A DNA stretch of 50,000 nt from an uncultured Pelagibacteraceae bacterium (GCA_902622795.1 CACNRD010000003.1:1-50000); one strand, 5' to 3'. Positions 1 to 8,397 are shown, counted from the stretch's first letter. The notes: generated from the sequence alone by a model not told the origin. Made by a program: numbers and translations.

Positions 1-488
1 AGGAAAAACAAGTAAGAGGCAAGAGTATTTCTTATGGACTTTCTTCTTTTGGCTATGATGCAAGAGTATCAGAAGAGTTTAAAATTTTTACAAATGTTAA
101 TTCTGAGATTGTTGATCCTAAAAATTTCAAACCAACAAATTTTGTAACTAAAAATGTATCTGAATGTATTATTCCACCAAATTCATTTGTTTTAGCAAGA
201 ACTGTGGAAAAGTTTAAAATTCCAAATGATGTATTGGTTATTTGTCTAGGTAAATCAACATATGCAAGATGTGGGATCATTGTAAATGTAACCCCACTAG
301 AGCCAGGGTGGGAAGGATATGTTACGCTTGAATTTTCGAACACCACACCTTTACCTGCAAAAATTTATGCAAATGAAGGTGTAGCACAATTTATTTTCTT
401 AAAAGGAAATGAAAAACCAGAAGTGACTTATGCAGATCGAGATGGAAAGTATATGGGTCAAACTGGGGTAACATTACCTAAAGTTTAA
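1..488 (+). CDS. dcd: dCTP deaminase, 5' end cut off by window edge
   Basis: Deaminates dCTP to dUTP, the main supply of dUMP for thymidylate synthesis, in the cytoplasm. The reading frame is open from base 3 without a start, so the N-terminus lies outside the window; about 161 residues are visible. Diagnostic stretches are [10 protein letters not shown] and [15 protein letters not shown], the latter carrying the family's catalytic Glu, then [17 protein letters not shown]. The frame ends at a TAA two bases before murA, so the two genes are probably cotranscribed. An internal ATG at 204 would remove the conserved N-terminal half and is not the start. Confidence 0.95.
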   Translation, partial: EKQVRGKSISYGLSSFGYDARVSEEFKIFTNVNSEIVDPKNFKPTNFVTKNVSECIIPPNSFVLARTVEKFKIPNDVLVICLGKSTYARCGIIVNVTPLEPGWEGYVTLEFSNTTPLPAKIYANEGVAQFIFLKGNEKPEVTYADRDGKYMGQTGVTLPKV

Positions 489-490
489 AT

Positions 491-1744
491 ATGCAAAGAC
501 TAGAGATTCTTGGAGCGAACAAGCTCAAGGGACAAATAAATATTTCAGGATCGAAAAACTCATCATTACCAATTTTGGCAGCAACATTGCTTTCAAAAAA
601 TAAAATAACTTTAAAAAATTTACCAAAAGTTAAAGATATAGAGACAATGATTAATTTACTTCAATCATTGGGATCAATTACTAAATTTACTAAACAAAGT
701 CTTGTTATAGATAATTCTAAACAAAAAAAAGTTTTTGCGTCATATAATTTAGTAAAAACTATGAGAGCTGGAATACTAGTGCTTGGACCATTACTTGCTA
801 AGTTTGGCAACGCAAAAGTTTCACTACCAGGTGGTTGTGCAATTGGTACCAGACCTGTTGATATTCATCTTAAAGCCTTATCAAAGCTTGGAGTTAAATT
901 TAAAATTTTAAATGGATATGTTCATGCTAATGCTCCAAAAGGACTAATAGGGACAAACATAAGTTTCTCAAAAATATCTGTTGGTGCTACAGAGAATTTA
1001 ATTATTGCTGCTTGCTTTGCAAAAGGAAAAACTATTTTAAAAAATTGTGCAATTGAACCTGAAATAAAAGATTTAGTTAATTTTTTATTAAAAATGGGTT
1101 GCAAAATTAAATGGATTGGTAAACGTTCAATAAAAATCTCTGGAATAAAACAAATTAAAGAAATTAGTTATTCAGTTATGTTTGATAGAATTGAGGCTGG
1201 AACATACTTAATTGCGGCAGCATTGACAGAGGGAAAGTTACAAATAAAAAATGTGATACCCAAAATAATTAAAACAGAAATTGATGTTTTAAAGAAAATT
1301 GGGGCTAAAATAAAAGTTAATCACGATAAGATAAACATTGTAGGCAATAAAAAGATAAAAAATTTGGAAATTAAAACAGCTCCATATCCAGGTTTTCCAA
1401 CTGATTTACAAGCCCAAATTATGGTTTTGTTATGTAAGGCAAATAAAAAATCAACAATCCAAGAGGATATTTTTGAAAATCGATTTATGCATGTTGCGGA
1501 ACTAAACCGTATGGGTGCACAAATTTTAACTAAAGGAAACAAAGCTGTAGTTCAAGGAAATATAAATTTTGCACCTGCTGAATTAATGGCCACAGACTTA
1601 CGAGCATCAGTTTCATTGGTCCTTGCAGCTTTAACAGCTAAGGGAAAATCAGTTATCAATAGAATTTATCATTTAGATAGAGGTTATGAAAATATAGAAA
1701 AAAAGTTAAAAAAGGTTGGGGCAAAAATACGCCGAGTAAAATAA
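491..1744 (+). CDS. murA: UDP-N-acetylglucosamine 1-carboxyvinyltransferase MurA
   Basis: First committed step of peptidoglycan synthesis: transfers enolpyruvate from PEP to UDP-GlcNAc in the cytoplasm. The 417-residue length is normal for the family. Lys22 in SGSKNSSLP and Arg92 in MRAGILVLGP match the substrate-binding residues, and Cys116 in LPGGCAIGTRPVD is the PEP-binding and fosfomycin-target cysteine. It lies two bases after dcd and shares one base with the next gene (stop and start overlap at 1744). The order murA, DUF2948, hisD, infA is typical of alphaproteobacteria. Confidence 0.97.
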   Translation: MQRLEILGANKLKGQINISGSKNSSLPILAATLLSKNKITLKNLPKVKDIETMINLLQSLGSITKFTKQSLVIDNSKQKKVFASYNLVKTMRAGILVLGPLLAKFGNAKVSLPGGCAIGTRPVDIHLKALSKLGVKFKILNGYVHANAPKGLIGTNISFSKISVGATENLIIAACFAKGKTILKNCAIEPEIKDLVNFLLKMGCKIKWIGKRSIKISGIKQIKEISYSVMFDRIEAGTYLIAAALTEGKLQIKNVIPKIIKTEIDVLKKIGAKIKVNHDKINIVGNKKIKNLEIKTAPYPGFPTDLQAQIMVLLCKANKKSTIQEDIFENRFMHVAELNRMGAQILTKGNKAVVQGNINFAPAELMATDLRASVSLVLAALTAKGKSVINRIYHLDRGYENIEKKLKKVGAKIRRVK

Positions 1745-2142
1745 TGGAAAAAAAATATCTAGCAAAAATTATTGCAAACGATCAAGAGGGTTTACAAATG
1801 ATTTCTGCATGCAGTGCTGGGGCAAAGGTAAAGGTTCTTGATATAAAATATCTTGCATCAAACAAAGTATTTTTGCTCTCAATAGAGAGAACAAAAGTCG
1901 AAACTGGCCAAGATAATAAAAAAATCAATAGTATTTGTAGGTTTGATTTCGTTGATAAAGTTAAATCTAAAAATATAGATCAGTCAAATCAGGAATTAGT
2001 TTTAGAATTAATTGGAATTGATTATTTGAAAAATAATACTGATTATGAAATAAGCTTAATTTTCAGTAACAATGCGCACATTGCTTTGACTACAGAAACA
2101 ATTGAAGTAAGACTAGAAGATCAAAATGAAATTAAAGATTAA
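1744..2142 (+). CDS. DUF2948 family protein, function unknown
   Basis: A 132-residue protein that I assign to DUF2948 mainly from its position between murA and hisD, where alphaproteobacteria usually carry this family, and from its size. The N-terminal half holds AKIIANDQEGLQMISACSAG and a VKVLDIKYL strand, followed by an FLLSIERTK strand. No signal peptide, membrane segment or catalytic motif is visible, so it is probably a small cytoplasmic protein. It overlaps its neighbours by one base on each side, so it is translationally coupled to MurA and HisD. No function can be given. Confidence 0.8.
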   Translation: MEKKYLAKIIANDQEGLQMISACSAGAKVKVLDIKYLASNKVFLLSIERTKVETGQDNKKINSICRFDFVDKVKSKNIDQSNQELVLELIGIDYLKNNTDYEISLIFSNNAHIALTTETIEVRLEDQNEIKD

Positions 2143-3425
2143 TGAAAATACTAAATAGCACTAATAAGAATTTTAATAATTCTTTAAATAAATTACTTTT
2201 ACAGCGAAAAAAAAAAATTCAATCTAGTTCTATCTCAGTGACCAGTATTGTTAGAGACGTGAAAAAAAATGGTGATAAAGCTTTATTGAAATATGAAAAA
2301 AGATTTAATCAAAACAGGACTATTGTTCCTACGTCAAATCAAATTAATAATTCAATAAAATCTTTAGATCAAAAAGTAAAAAAAGCAATTGATATTGCTT
2401 ATGATAGAATTTACAAATTTCATTCTCTTCAAAAATTCAAAAATATTTCTTTTATAGATAGGTTTAAAAATAAACTTGAATATAAGTATTTACCAATAGA
2501 CTCAGTTGCAATATATGTTCCTGGTTCTTCAGCATCTTATCCATCAAGTGTTTTAATGAATGCTGTCCCGGCAATTGTTGCTGGTGTTAAAAGATTAATA
2601 ATGATTAACCCTGGTTTTAAAGGAAAGCAAAATCCAGCAGTTTTGTACGCAGCAAGAAAATGTAAAATAAAAGAAATTTATTCTATTGGTGGTCCTTCTG
2701 CAGTAGCTGCTGCTGCCTACGGAACAAAAAAAATTAAAAAGGTTGATAAAATTGTTGGTCCTGGAAACGCTTACGTGGCTGCAGCAAAAAAAGAGGTTTT
2801 CGGAGATGTGGGCATTGAAGGTATGACAGCTGGTCCCTCTGAGGTAACTATTGTTTGCGATAAATATTCAAATCCTGAATGGGTTGCAAGTGATCTAATA
2901 GGTCAAGCAGAACACGATAATCTTGCTCAATGTATTTTGATTTCAAAAGATAAAAAATTATTAGAAAAAGTAAAAATTGAATTAATCAAACAATTAAAAA
3001 AAATTCCAAGAGTATCTGTAGCTAGAAAGAGTTTAAATAATAATGGAATTTTGATGTATGTAAATTCAGACAAAAAAATTATTGAGATTGTAAATAAAAT
3101 TGCACCAGAGCATTTAGAGTTAAATATTCAAAACTATAATTCTTATGTTTCTAAAATTAGAAATGCTGGATCTATATGTTTAGGAAAATATGCTGTAATG
3201 GCAATGACAGATTATAATGTCGGTTCTAATCACGTTCTGCCAACAAATGGATCTGCAAAATACTCGAGTGGAATTAGTGTGAATGAATTTTATAAAAGAA
3301 TTTCTTACATAAACCTATCAAAAAAGGGTATTGAAAGTCTTGGACCATCAGTTATAACACTTGCAAATTACGAGGGGCTAGTCGGACACGCTCAATCAGT
3401 AATAAAAAGAATAAGGAGAAAATAA
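2142..3425 (+). CDS. hisD: Histidinol dehydrogenase
   Basis: Last two oxidations of histidine synthesis: L-histidinol to L-histidine with two NAD+. The 427 residues fit the family. The motifs [39 protein letters not shown] and GMTAGPSEV are present. [12 protein letters not shown] supplies the zinc-ligand Gln and His, and APEHLEL the catalytic Glu-His pair. It is separated from the hisS-hisZ-hisG block by infA, tRNA-Phe and the cold-shock gene, so the histidine genes form at least two transcription units. Confidence 0.97.
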   Translation: MKILNSTNKNFNNSLNKLLLQRKKKIQSSSISVTSIVRDVKKNGDKALLKYEKRFNQNRTIVPTSNQINNSIKSLDQKVKKAIDIAYDRIYKFHSLQKFKNISFIDRFKNKLEYKYLPIDSVAIYVPGSSASYPSSVLMNAVPAIVAGVKRLIMINPGFKGKQNPAVLYAARKCKIKEIYSIGGPSAVAAAAYGTKKIKKVDKIVGPGNAYVAAAKKEVFGDVGIEGMTAGPSEVTIVCDKYSNPEWVASDLIGQAEHDNLAQCILISKDKKLLEKVKIELIKQLKKIPRVSVARKSLNNNGILMYVNSDKKIIEIVNKIAPEHLELNIQNYNSYVSKIRNAGSICLGKYAVMAMTDYNVGSNHVLPTNGSAKYSSGISVNEFYKRISYINLSKKGIESLGPSVITLANYEGLVGHAQSVIKRIRRK

Positions 3426-3427
3426 AT

Positions 3428-3643
3428 TTGTCAAAACAAGACTTACTGGAATTTAAAGGTAAAGTAATTGATCTACTTCCAAATGCTATGTTTAGAGTTA
3501 AGTTAGAAAATGGACATACGGTTACGGCTCATACAGCAGGTAAGTTAAGAAAAAACAGAATTAGAGTTCTTCAAGGTGATAACGTGACGGTAGAAATGAC
3601 ACCTTATGACCTAACAAAAGGCAGAATAATCTTTAGAGGTTAA
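3428..3643 (+). CDS. infA: Translation initiation factor IF-1
   Basis: A 71-residue S1/OB-fold initiation factor that binds the A site of the 30S subunit. The segments [20 protein letters not shown] and [19 protein letters not shown] are nearly invariant in IF-1. The start is a TTG two bases after the hisD stop. No ATG lies at a sensible place and the family N-terminus begins exactly there ([10 protein letters not shown]), so I accept the non-ATG start. It sits at the end of the murA operon, just before tRNA-Phe. Confidence 0.96.
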   Translation: MSKQDLLEFKGKVIDLLPNAMFRVKLENGHTVTAHTAGKLRKNRIRVLQGDNVTVEMTPYDLTKGRIIFRG

Positions 3644-3649
3644 GATCCT

Positions 3650-3724
3650 GCCTCGGTAGCTCAGGAGTAGAGCAGAGCCCTGAAAAGGCTTGTGTCGGAG
3701 GTGCGAATCCTTCCCGAGGCACCA
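3650..3724 (+). tRNA. tRNA-Phe (GAA)
   Basis: A 75-nt cloverleaf with the acceptor stem GCCTCGG/CCGAGGC, discriminator A and an encoded CCA at 3722-3724. The anticodon loop is CTGAAAA, giving GAA (Phe), flanked by GAGCC/GGCTT. The T arm is GGAGG/CCTTC with loop TGCGAAT, so position 55 is G instead of the usual T. It lies 6 bp after infA and is probably cotranscribed with it. Confidence 0.95.
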
Positions 3725-3774
3725 CCATCTTCTTTTCGTCTTGAAATAATTTAAAAAAAAATTAACCTATTTAC

Positions 3775-3795
3775 TATAATAAATAACAAAAGGAC
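3775..3795 (+). promoter_or_regulatory. Probable -10 element and ribosome binding site of the cold-shock gene
   Basis: A perfect TATAAT lies at 3775-3780, and AAGGA at about 3790-3794 gives a ribosome binding site 12 bases before the ATG. No clear -35 hexamer is seen at the expected distance (3752-3757 is only A-rich). Confidence 0.5.
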
Positions 3796-3806
3796 TAAGA
3801 AATAAG

Positions 3807-4019
3807 ATGAGTACACTAACTGGTAAAATTAAATGGTATAATGGAAAAAAAGGATATGGCTTTATTGAAAGAGACGATAAAGAAAAAGACGCCTTTGTTC
3901 ATGCCTCTGCTGTAAAAGATGCTGGAATGAGATATCTTAATGAGGGTGATAAACTTGAATTTACATTAGAAGACGGTCCTAAAGGTCCTTCTGCAGTTAA
4001 TTTAAAGAAAGTAGACTAA
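3807..4019 (+). CDS. Cold-shock domain protein (CspA family)
   Basis: A 70-residue single cold-shock domain binding single-stranded nucleic acid, acting as RNA chaperone. The RNP1-like motif KGYGFIER (residues 15-22) and RNP2-like motif DAFVHASAV (about 28-36) are intact; the N-terminus GKIKWYNGKKGYGFI is typical. It stands alone with its own -10 element and a strong hairpin after the stop, so it is probably monocistronic. Its paralogue identity (CspA, CspE and so on) cannot be decided. Confidence 0.93.
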   Translation: MSTLTGKIKWYNGKKGYGFIERDDKEKDAFVHASAVKDAGMRYLNEGDKLEFTLEDGPKGPSAVNLKKVD

Positions 4020-4036
4020 TTTCTTTTTAATATTTT

Positions 4037-4074
4037 AAGGACGTTTTATCTAATTATACTAGATAAACGTCCTT
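4037..4074 (+). terminator. Strong hairpin after the cold-shock gene
   Basis: The arm 4037-4052 (AAGGACGTTTTATCTA) pairs with 4060-4074 (TAGATAAACGTCCTT), giving 15 pairs with one bulged T and a 7-base loop. It starts 17 bases after the stop codon. There is no T-run after it on the + strand, so it may act as a 3' stabilising element or processing site instead of a classical intrinsic terminator. Confidence 0.6.
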
Positions 4075-4084
4075 ACTAAATTAG

Positions 4085-4204
4085 CTCTTGCGTTATAGTT
4101 GTTTTTCTCTAAAAGACTGCTGATGATTATAAATATTACATTTAGAGAGACTTCAAGAAGCACTCATAGAAATAGCTTCCATAGCCTGTAGGCTATTTAT
4201 TTAT
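4085..4204 (+). ncRNA. Possible structured small RNA (unverified)
   Basis: The 175-bp gap before tRNA-His has no reading frame of note but holds two nested or adjacent pairings. TTCTCTAAA at 4105-4113 pairs with TTTAGAGAG at 4141-4149 (last pair U-G). A short hairpin ATAGCC (4181-4186)/GGCTAT (4191-4196), loop TGTA, is followed by TTATTTAT, resembling a weak terminator. A TATAGT at 4093-4098 could be a -10 element, but then the first stem begins close to the transcript start. This is inference from pairing only; it may also be a leader of the tRNA-His-hisS unit. Confidence 0.25.
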
Positions 4205-4249
4205 AATATAATTTTAAATCCACAGAAAAATAATATAAAAACAAGGGAT

Positions 4250-4324
4250 GCCTGGGTGGTGTAACGGTTAGCACGAAAGTTTGTGGAACTTTAAGTTTGA
4301 GTTCGATTCTCAGCCCGGGTACCA
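4250..4324 (+). tRNA. tRNA-His (GTG), without G-1:C73
   Basis: The anticodon loop TTGTGGA gives GTG, flanked by AAAGT/ACTTT. The acceptor 5' arm is GCCTGGG and the 3' arm CCCGGGT, so the first pair is G1-U72, the discriminator is A73 and CCA is encoded (4322-4324). The base before position 1 is T, not G. The canonical bacterial G-1:C73 identity pair is therefore absent, as known for many alphaproteobacteria. A TATAAA at 4234-4239 may be its -10 element. hisS starts 5 bases downstream, so tRNA-His and its synthetase are likely cotranscribed. Confidence 0.95.
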
Positions 4325-4328
4325 AAAA

Positions 4329-5723
4329 ATGGATAAAGAAAATAAATTAGTACCTGGATTACCTTCAGGTTTTGAAGATCGTTGGAGTAATAAACTTCTT
4401 CTTAAAAAGAAGCTAGTAAAAGCTATTGAGAAAAATTTTATCAAGTTTGGAGCTGAGGCTCTAGAAACACCTTCGTTCGAAATTAGTGAAAATATTGGAT
4501 CTTTTTTGGCAGAAGATGACACCAATCCTATGTCCGGTGTATTTTCATTCGAAGATGGAGAAAAAAATATTACTCTTAGATATGATCTGTCTAGTCCACT
4601 TGCAAGATTTGTGGCTCAAAACAACCAAGAACTTCCATCAATTTTCAAACGGTATCAAATTCAAAATGTTTTTCGTAACGAAAAAGCTGGTAACGGAAGG
4701 TATAGAGAATTTACGCAAGCAGACTTTGATATTGTTGGGAATGTTGATCCAGCCCAGGCAAATGCAGAACTTTGTAATCTAATATCAAATACATTATCCG
4801 ACTGTGGTTTGAACAAAGATCAATTTACAATCAATGTAAGCAATAGAAAAATTGTGCAAGGTTTAATTAATGAATTAAAAATATCTGAAGAAAAACAGGT
4901 CAAAGTTATTAGAGCTATAGATAAATTAGATAAGCCAGGATTTGGTCTAAAGGGAGTTGAAGACTTATTAAAGAAAGAGAGAAAAGATCAAAGTGGAGCA
5001 ATTACCAAAGGGGCTGATTTAACTGATAAACAAGTAGCACAAATATTAAATTTTCTAAAAATAAAAGATTTAAAAGAATTAAAACAAACCTTAAACAATC
5101 AATTATCTCAAGAAGGTATAAGTGAATTAGAAAATGTATTTGAAATACTTGGATATGCGTCAAATCTAAATCAAGTTAAAACAAACTTTACGATTGTGAG
5201 AGGATTAGCTTATTATTCAGATTTCATTGTTGAGACAAATCTAAATTTCAAAGTCACAAATAACAAAGGTAAGGAAGTTGATATTGGGAGTATTTGTTCA
5301 GGAGGAGCCTATGCAAAACTCATATCAAGATTTAGAGGGGTTGATATTCCAGGTACAGGAATAAGTTTTGGAGTTGATAGACTGTTATTTGCTCTAATGC
5401 AATTAGATCAAATTAAGGTAGAGGACCAAAAACCAGTATTAGTATGTGTAATGGATAAAAAATATTTAAAAAATTATTATGAATTAGTTGATCAACTAAG
5501 AGATAACAATATTAATGCTGAAATTTTTTTAGATAGTAAAAAAAACCTAGGTAAACAACTAACTTTTGCAAATAAAAGAGATTTATCAGTTGCAATTATT
5601 TGTGGTGAAAATGAATTCAAAGAAAACACTGTCACCATAAAAAATCTAAAAGGTATCAAGGGCAAAAATAATCAAACAATTCCAAAAGAAGATTTAATCA
5701 ATGAAGTCAAAAAACTTATCTGA
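4329..5723 (+). CDS. hisS: Histidyl-tRNA synthetase, divergent alphaproteobacterial type
   Basis: Charges tRNA-His with histidine. I chose the ATG at 4329 (464 residues), because the open frame further upstream runs through tRNA-His. Class II motifs are visible: ITLRYDLSSPLARFVAQ, then motif 2 in FKRYQIQNVFRNEKAGNGRY followed by REFTQADFDIVG, and motif 3 in GTGISFGVDRLL. The histidine-binding segment reads VRGLAYYSDFIVET and the usual GGRYD loop is CSGGAYAKLI, both unlike E. coli HisS. This fits the divergent HisRS known from alphaproteobacteria whose tRNA-His lacks G-1. It overlaps hisZ by 23 bases. Confidence 0.93.
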   Translation: MDKENKLVPGLPSGFEDRWSNKLLLKKKLVKAIEKNFIKFGAEALETPSFEISENIGSFLAEDDTNPMSGVFSFEDGEKNITLRYDLSSPLARFVAQNNQELPSIFKRYQIQNVFRNEKAGNGRYREFTQADFDIVGNVDPAQANAELCNLISNTLSDCGLNKDQFTINVSNRKIVQGLINELKISEEKQVKVIRAIDKLDKPGFGLKGVEDLLKKERKDQSGAITKGADLTDKQVAQILNFLKIKDLKELKQTLNNQLSQEGISELENVFEILGYASNLNQVKTNFTIVRGLAYYSDFIVETNLNFKVTNNKGKEVDIGSICSGGAYAKLISRFRGVDIPGTGISFGVDRLLFALMQLDQIKVEDQKPVLVCVMDKKYLKNYYELVDQLRDNNINAEIFLDSKKNLGKQLTFANKRDLSVAIICGENEFKENTVTIKNLKGIKGKNNQTIPKEDLINEVKKLI

Positions 5724-6756
5724 AAAAATCCTTAGATCAGTAAAATCTAGGGGTTTTAAATATATTGAGCTACCATCTGTAATAGAGGCAAATCATATTG
5801 TTCAAAGATCAGGAGAGAACTTCAGGAAATTCATGTTTTCTTTCACAGATATTAATGGAAAGGAATTATGTTTAAGACCTGACTTAACCATTGCTTCTTG
5901 TTTAAGATACTTAGAGGGAAATTTAAAAGGTAAAGAGAAAATTTTTTATAGTGGCCAAGCTTATCGAAAGGTTGAAAGCAAAAAAGATAAAATTATTAGA
6001 AACCAAATTGGATTTGAAATTTTAGGCTCTAAAAATGAAAAAAAAGATGATAACGAAATCATTACTGCGTCATTAAAAATACTTCAAGATTTTAAATTTT
6101 CATCAGGCACGTTAACCATTGGAAACATCGAGATATTTAATTTACTTATATCAAAATTAGATGTCCCCAAAAGATGGAAGTTACGTTTATCAAGACATTT
6201 TTGGAGAAAAGAGTATTTTAAAGACTTGCTAAAACGATTAGAGACAAACGCAGATATTGATCCAACAATAGTGGAAGTTGACAAAAAACGATATCTGAAT
6301 TTACTCAAAGAAAATCCAGAAACTATGATTGCTGGAAGATCTGTTGGCGAAATCTTAAAAAGATTTGATGCAAAGATTAAAGATCCACGACAAGCAAATA
6401 GAGGTAAAAAAGTATCTAAAATTATTAATTCTTTTTTAAAGATTAAGTGCCCCATCAATAAAGCTGCAGAGGTATTAAATAATTTTTTTAAAACTAATAG
6501 AATTAATTTAGCTGTGGATCAAAAATATTTTCCAATCTCACATAATAAAATTTCTAAACTTAATGTAGTTTTTGATGCATCTTTTGGAAGGCAACAAGAA
6601 TATTATACAGGATTGGTTTTCAAGATTGATATTAAATCTAAATCAAAGAATATTAGTATTATCAGTGGTGGGCGTTATGATAAGCTCATATCTGACTTAG
6701 GATCAAAAAACCAAGTTGCAGCTGTGGGCGCAGCGCTTAACCTAAATTTCCAATGA
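5701..6756 (+). CDS. hisZ: ATP phosphoribosyltransferase regulatory subunit HisZ
   Basis: A HisRS paralogue with no aminoacylation role that assembles with short-form HisG for the first step of histidine synthesis. The 351 residues contain the class II core: KYIELPSVIEANHIVQRSGE, CLRPDLTIASCLRYL, KIFYSGQAYRKVES and a C-terminal IISGGRYDKLISDLG. It lacks the C-terminal anticodon-binding domain of a true HisRS. The 23-bp overlap with hisS and 4-bp overlap (ATGA) with the next gene mean tight coupling. The short HisG downstream, which needs HisZ, confirms the assignment. Confidence 0.92.
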   Translation: MKSKNLSEKILRSVKSRGFKYIELPSVIEANHIVQRSGENFRKFMFSFTDINGKELCLRPDLTIASCLRYLEGNLKGKEKIFYSGQAYRKVESKKDKIIRNQIGFEILGSKNEKKDDNEIITASLKILQDFKFSSGTLTIGNIEIFNLLISKLDVPKRWKLRLSRHFWRKEYFKDLLKRLETNADIDPTIVEVDKKRYLNLLKENPETMIAGRSVGEILKRFDAKIKDPRQANRGKKVSKIINSFLKIKCPINKAAEVLNNFFKTNRINLAVDQKYFPISHNKISKLNVVFDASFGRQQEYYTGLVFKIDIKSKSKNISIISGGRYDKLISDLGSKNQVAAVGAALNLNFQ

Positions 6757-7601
6757 TAATCTGGCTAGCTTCATATCCCAAAAGTGGAAATACTTGGTTA
6801 AGATCATTATTATCTAGCTATTATTTTTCTAGAAACGGTGAATTTAATTTTGAATTACTTAAAAAAATTGATCAGTTTCCAAGTGTGAATTATTTTAAGG
6901 ATGACAAAGATTTATATTTAAAACCTGAAGACACTGCAGAAAAATGGCTAGATAAGCAAGCCGAAATAAATAGAGAAAAAAAATTACGATTATTCAAAAC
7001 TCATAATGCAATCTGCAAAATAAACGGCAACAGATTCACAGATCCAAAAAATACTTTAGGTGGAATTTATATAGTTAGAGACCCTAGAAATGTTGTTACT
7101 TCACTGGCAAACCACTATCAGATAACAATTGATGAGGCTTATGAGTTTATGAAAGATAGTAAAAGAGCAATTATTGAAAAAAAAGGTAATAGATATTTAG
7201 GTTTTACGGCTTTATTTTCATGGGATTTCCATATCGATAGCTGGCTAAGTTATGAAAATTTTCCAATTTTAGTTATCCGATATGAAGATTTACAATCTGA
7301 AACTTTTCAAACTTTAAAAAAAGTAGTTAGTTTTATTAAAGATATATCAAAAAGTAATGAAAATTTTAATCGATCTAAAGCAAAAGAAGCTATCAAATCT
7401 TGTGAATTTGAAAAATTAAAAAAAATGGAAGAAAAAAAAGGGTTTCAGGAAGCAGTATTTAAAAAAGATAAATTAGAAAGAATTAAGTTTTTTAATTTAG
7501 GTAAAGAAAATAATTATAAAAATTTACTAAATACAAATTTAATAATGCAAATGAACGAACTTTATAAAAACAAATTATTGAAATTTAATTATGAATTATA
7601 A
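6753..7601 (+). CDS. Sulfotransferase-domain protein
   Basis: A 282-residue PAPS-dependent sulfotransferase-like protein. The 5'-phosphosulfate loop SYPKSGNTW is at residues 7-15, a KTH (83-85) sits where the family's catalytic residues lie, and VRDPRNVVTSLANHY (108-122) supplies the Arg109 and Ser117 expected to bind the 3'-phosphate. No signal peptide or membrane helix is seen, so it is probably cytoplasmic. The acceptor cannot be predicted. It overlaps hisZ by 4 bases and hisG by 11, embedded in the histidine unit although no link to histidine synthesis is known. Its composition is as AT-rich as its neighbours'. Confidence 0.85.
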   Translation: MIIWLASYPKSGNTWLRSLLSSYYFSRNGEFNFELLKKIDQFPSVNYFKDDKDLYLKPEDTAEKWLDKQAEINREKKLRLFKTHNAICKINGNRFTDPKNTLGGIYIVRDPRNVVTSLANHYQITIDEAYEFMKDSKRAIIEKKGNRYLGFTALFSWDFHIDSWLSYENFPILVIRYEDLQSETFQTLKKVVSFIKDISKSNENFNRSKAKEAIKSCEFEKLKKMEEKKGFQEAVFKKDKLERIKFFNLGKENNYKNLLNTNLIMQMNELYKNKLLKFNYEL

Positions 7602-8283
7602 TATCAATATTGGAATTCCTAGCAAGGGAAGGCTTAGGAAAGATGTTTTAAATATTTTTAAAAAAAATAAATTAAAACTTATCTCAGAGAGAGGAGACAG
7701 AGATTTGTTTGGCTCAATAAGTGGAAGACCAAATATTCAAGTAATTTATTTACATGCTCGTCAAATAATTGAAAGACTATCTGATAAATCTCTAGATATT
7801 GGTTTTTCAGGTTTAGATTTATTCAAAGAAAGTGAAATTAATATTCAAAAAAATATTAAAATATATAAAAAATATCCATATGGTCGTGCCTCTTTAGTTG
7901 TAGCTATCCCTGATGATTTTATTGATATTTATTCAATGTCTGATTTAGAGGAAGTAGCATTTGAATTTAAGGAAAAGAAAAATAGAAGAATAAGAGTTTC
8001 TACTAAATATCCAAATCTTACACGGGAATTTTTTTATAATAAGGGTGTTACTCAATTTTCAATTGTAAAATCAATTGGATCAACAGAAATAGAGCCTTTT
8101 ACTGGAGGTTGTGAGTTGATAACTGATATCACTAGTACTGGGTCAACTCTTGCAGCAAACAATTTACGTATAATAAATGATGGCTATATTTTAAAATCTG
8201 AGCTTTGCATGTTCATCGGAAAATCTTCTTTTAAAAATAAAGGAGTAAAAAAAATAGCAAAGTTACTTTCTACGAAGTATTAA
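7591..8283 (+). CDS. hisG: ATP phosphoribosyltransferase, short form
   Basis: Commits ATP and PRPP to histidine synthesis. At 230 residues it is the short catalytic form without the C-terminal regulatory domain, requiring HisZ, which is encoded two genes upstream. Conserved parts are IGIPSKGRLRKDV at the N-terminus, LDIGFSGLDLF, RIRVSTKYPNLTREFF and the PRPP-binding region TGGCELITDITSTGSTLAAN. The start ATG lies inside the 3' end of the sulfotransferase gene (11-bp overlap). Its stop is followed by about 180 bp without a + strand gene. Confidence 0.95.
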   Translation: MNYNINIGIPSKGRLRKDVLNIFKKNKLKLISERGDRDLFGSISGRPNIQVIYLHARQIIERLSDKSLDIGFSGLDLFKESEINIQKNIKIYKKYPYGRASLVVAIPDDFIDIYSMSDLEEVAFEFKEKKNRRIRVSTKYPNLTREFFYNKGVTQFSIVKSIGSTEIEPFTGGCELITDITSTGSTLAANNLRIINDGYILKSELCMFIGKSSFKNKGVKKIAKLLSTKY

Positions 8284-8397
8284 GTCTTTCCAATATATTA
8301 AAATAATCTTAATAATATCTAGATTTCTAGCGATCGCATATCCTGCAATCACAATAATAAGAGCAAATAATATTTTTAATATAAGAGATAATTCCAT
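8263..8397 (-). CDS. Candidate 44-residue hydrophobic small protein
   Basis: A minus-strand frame runs from ATG (8397-8395) to TAA (8265-8263). The product begins MELSLILKILFALIIVIAGY and has one likely membrane helix (residues 4-23) followed by a basic, hydrophobic tail ending in LRRK. It fills an otherwise empty gap and overlaps the 3' end of hisG by 21 bases in the opposite direction. I do not recognise it. In such AT-rich DNA a short hydrophobic frame can arise by chance, and no good ribosome binding site is visible. Confidence 0.3.
   Translation of the reverse strand: MELSLILKILFALIIVIAGYAIARNLDIIKIILIYWKDLILRRK

Noticed and set aside
4281..4328. Upstream extension of the hisS frame (16 more codons)
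   Set aside because: It runs through the tRNA-His gene; the ATG at 4329 gives the normal HisRS N-terminus.
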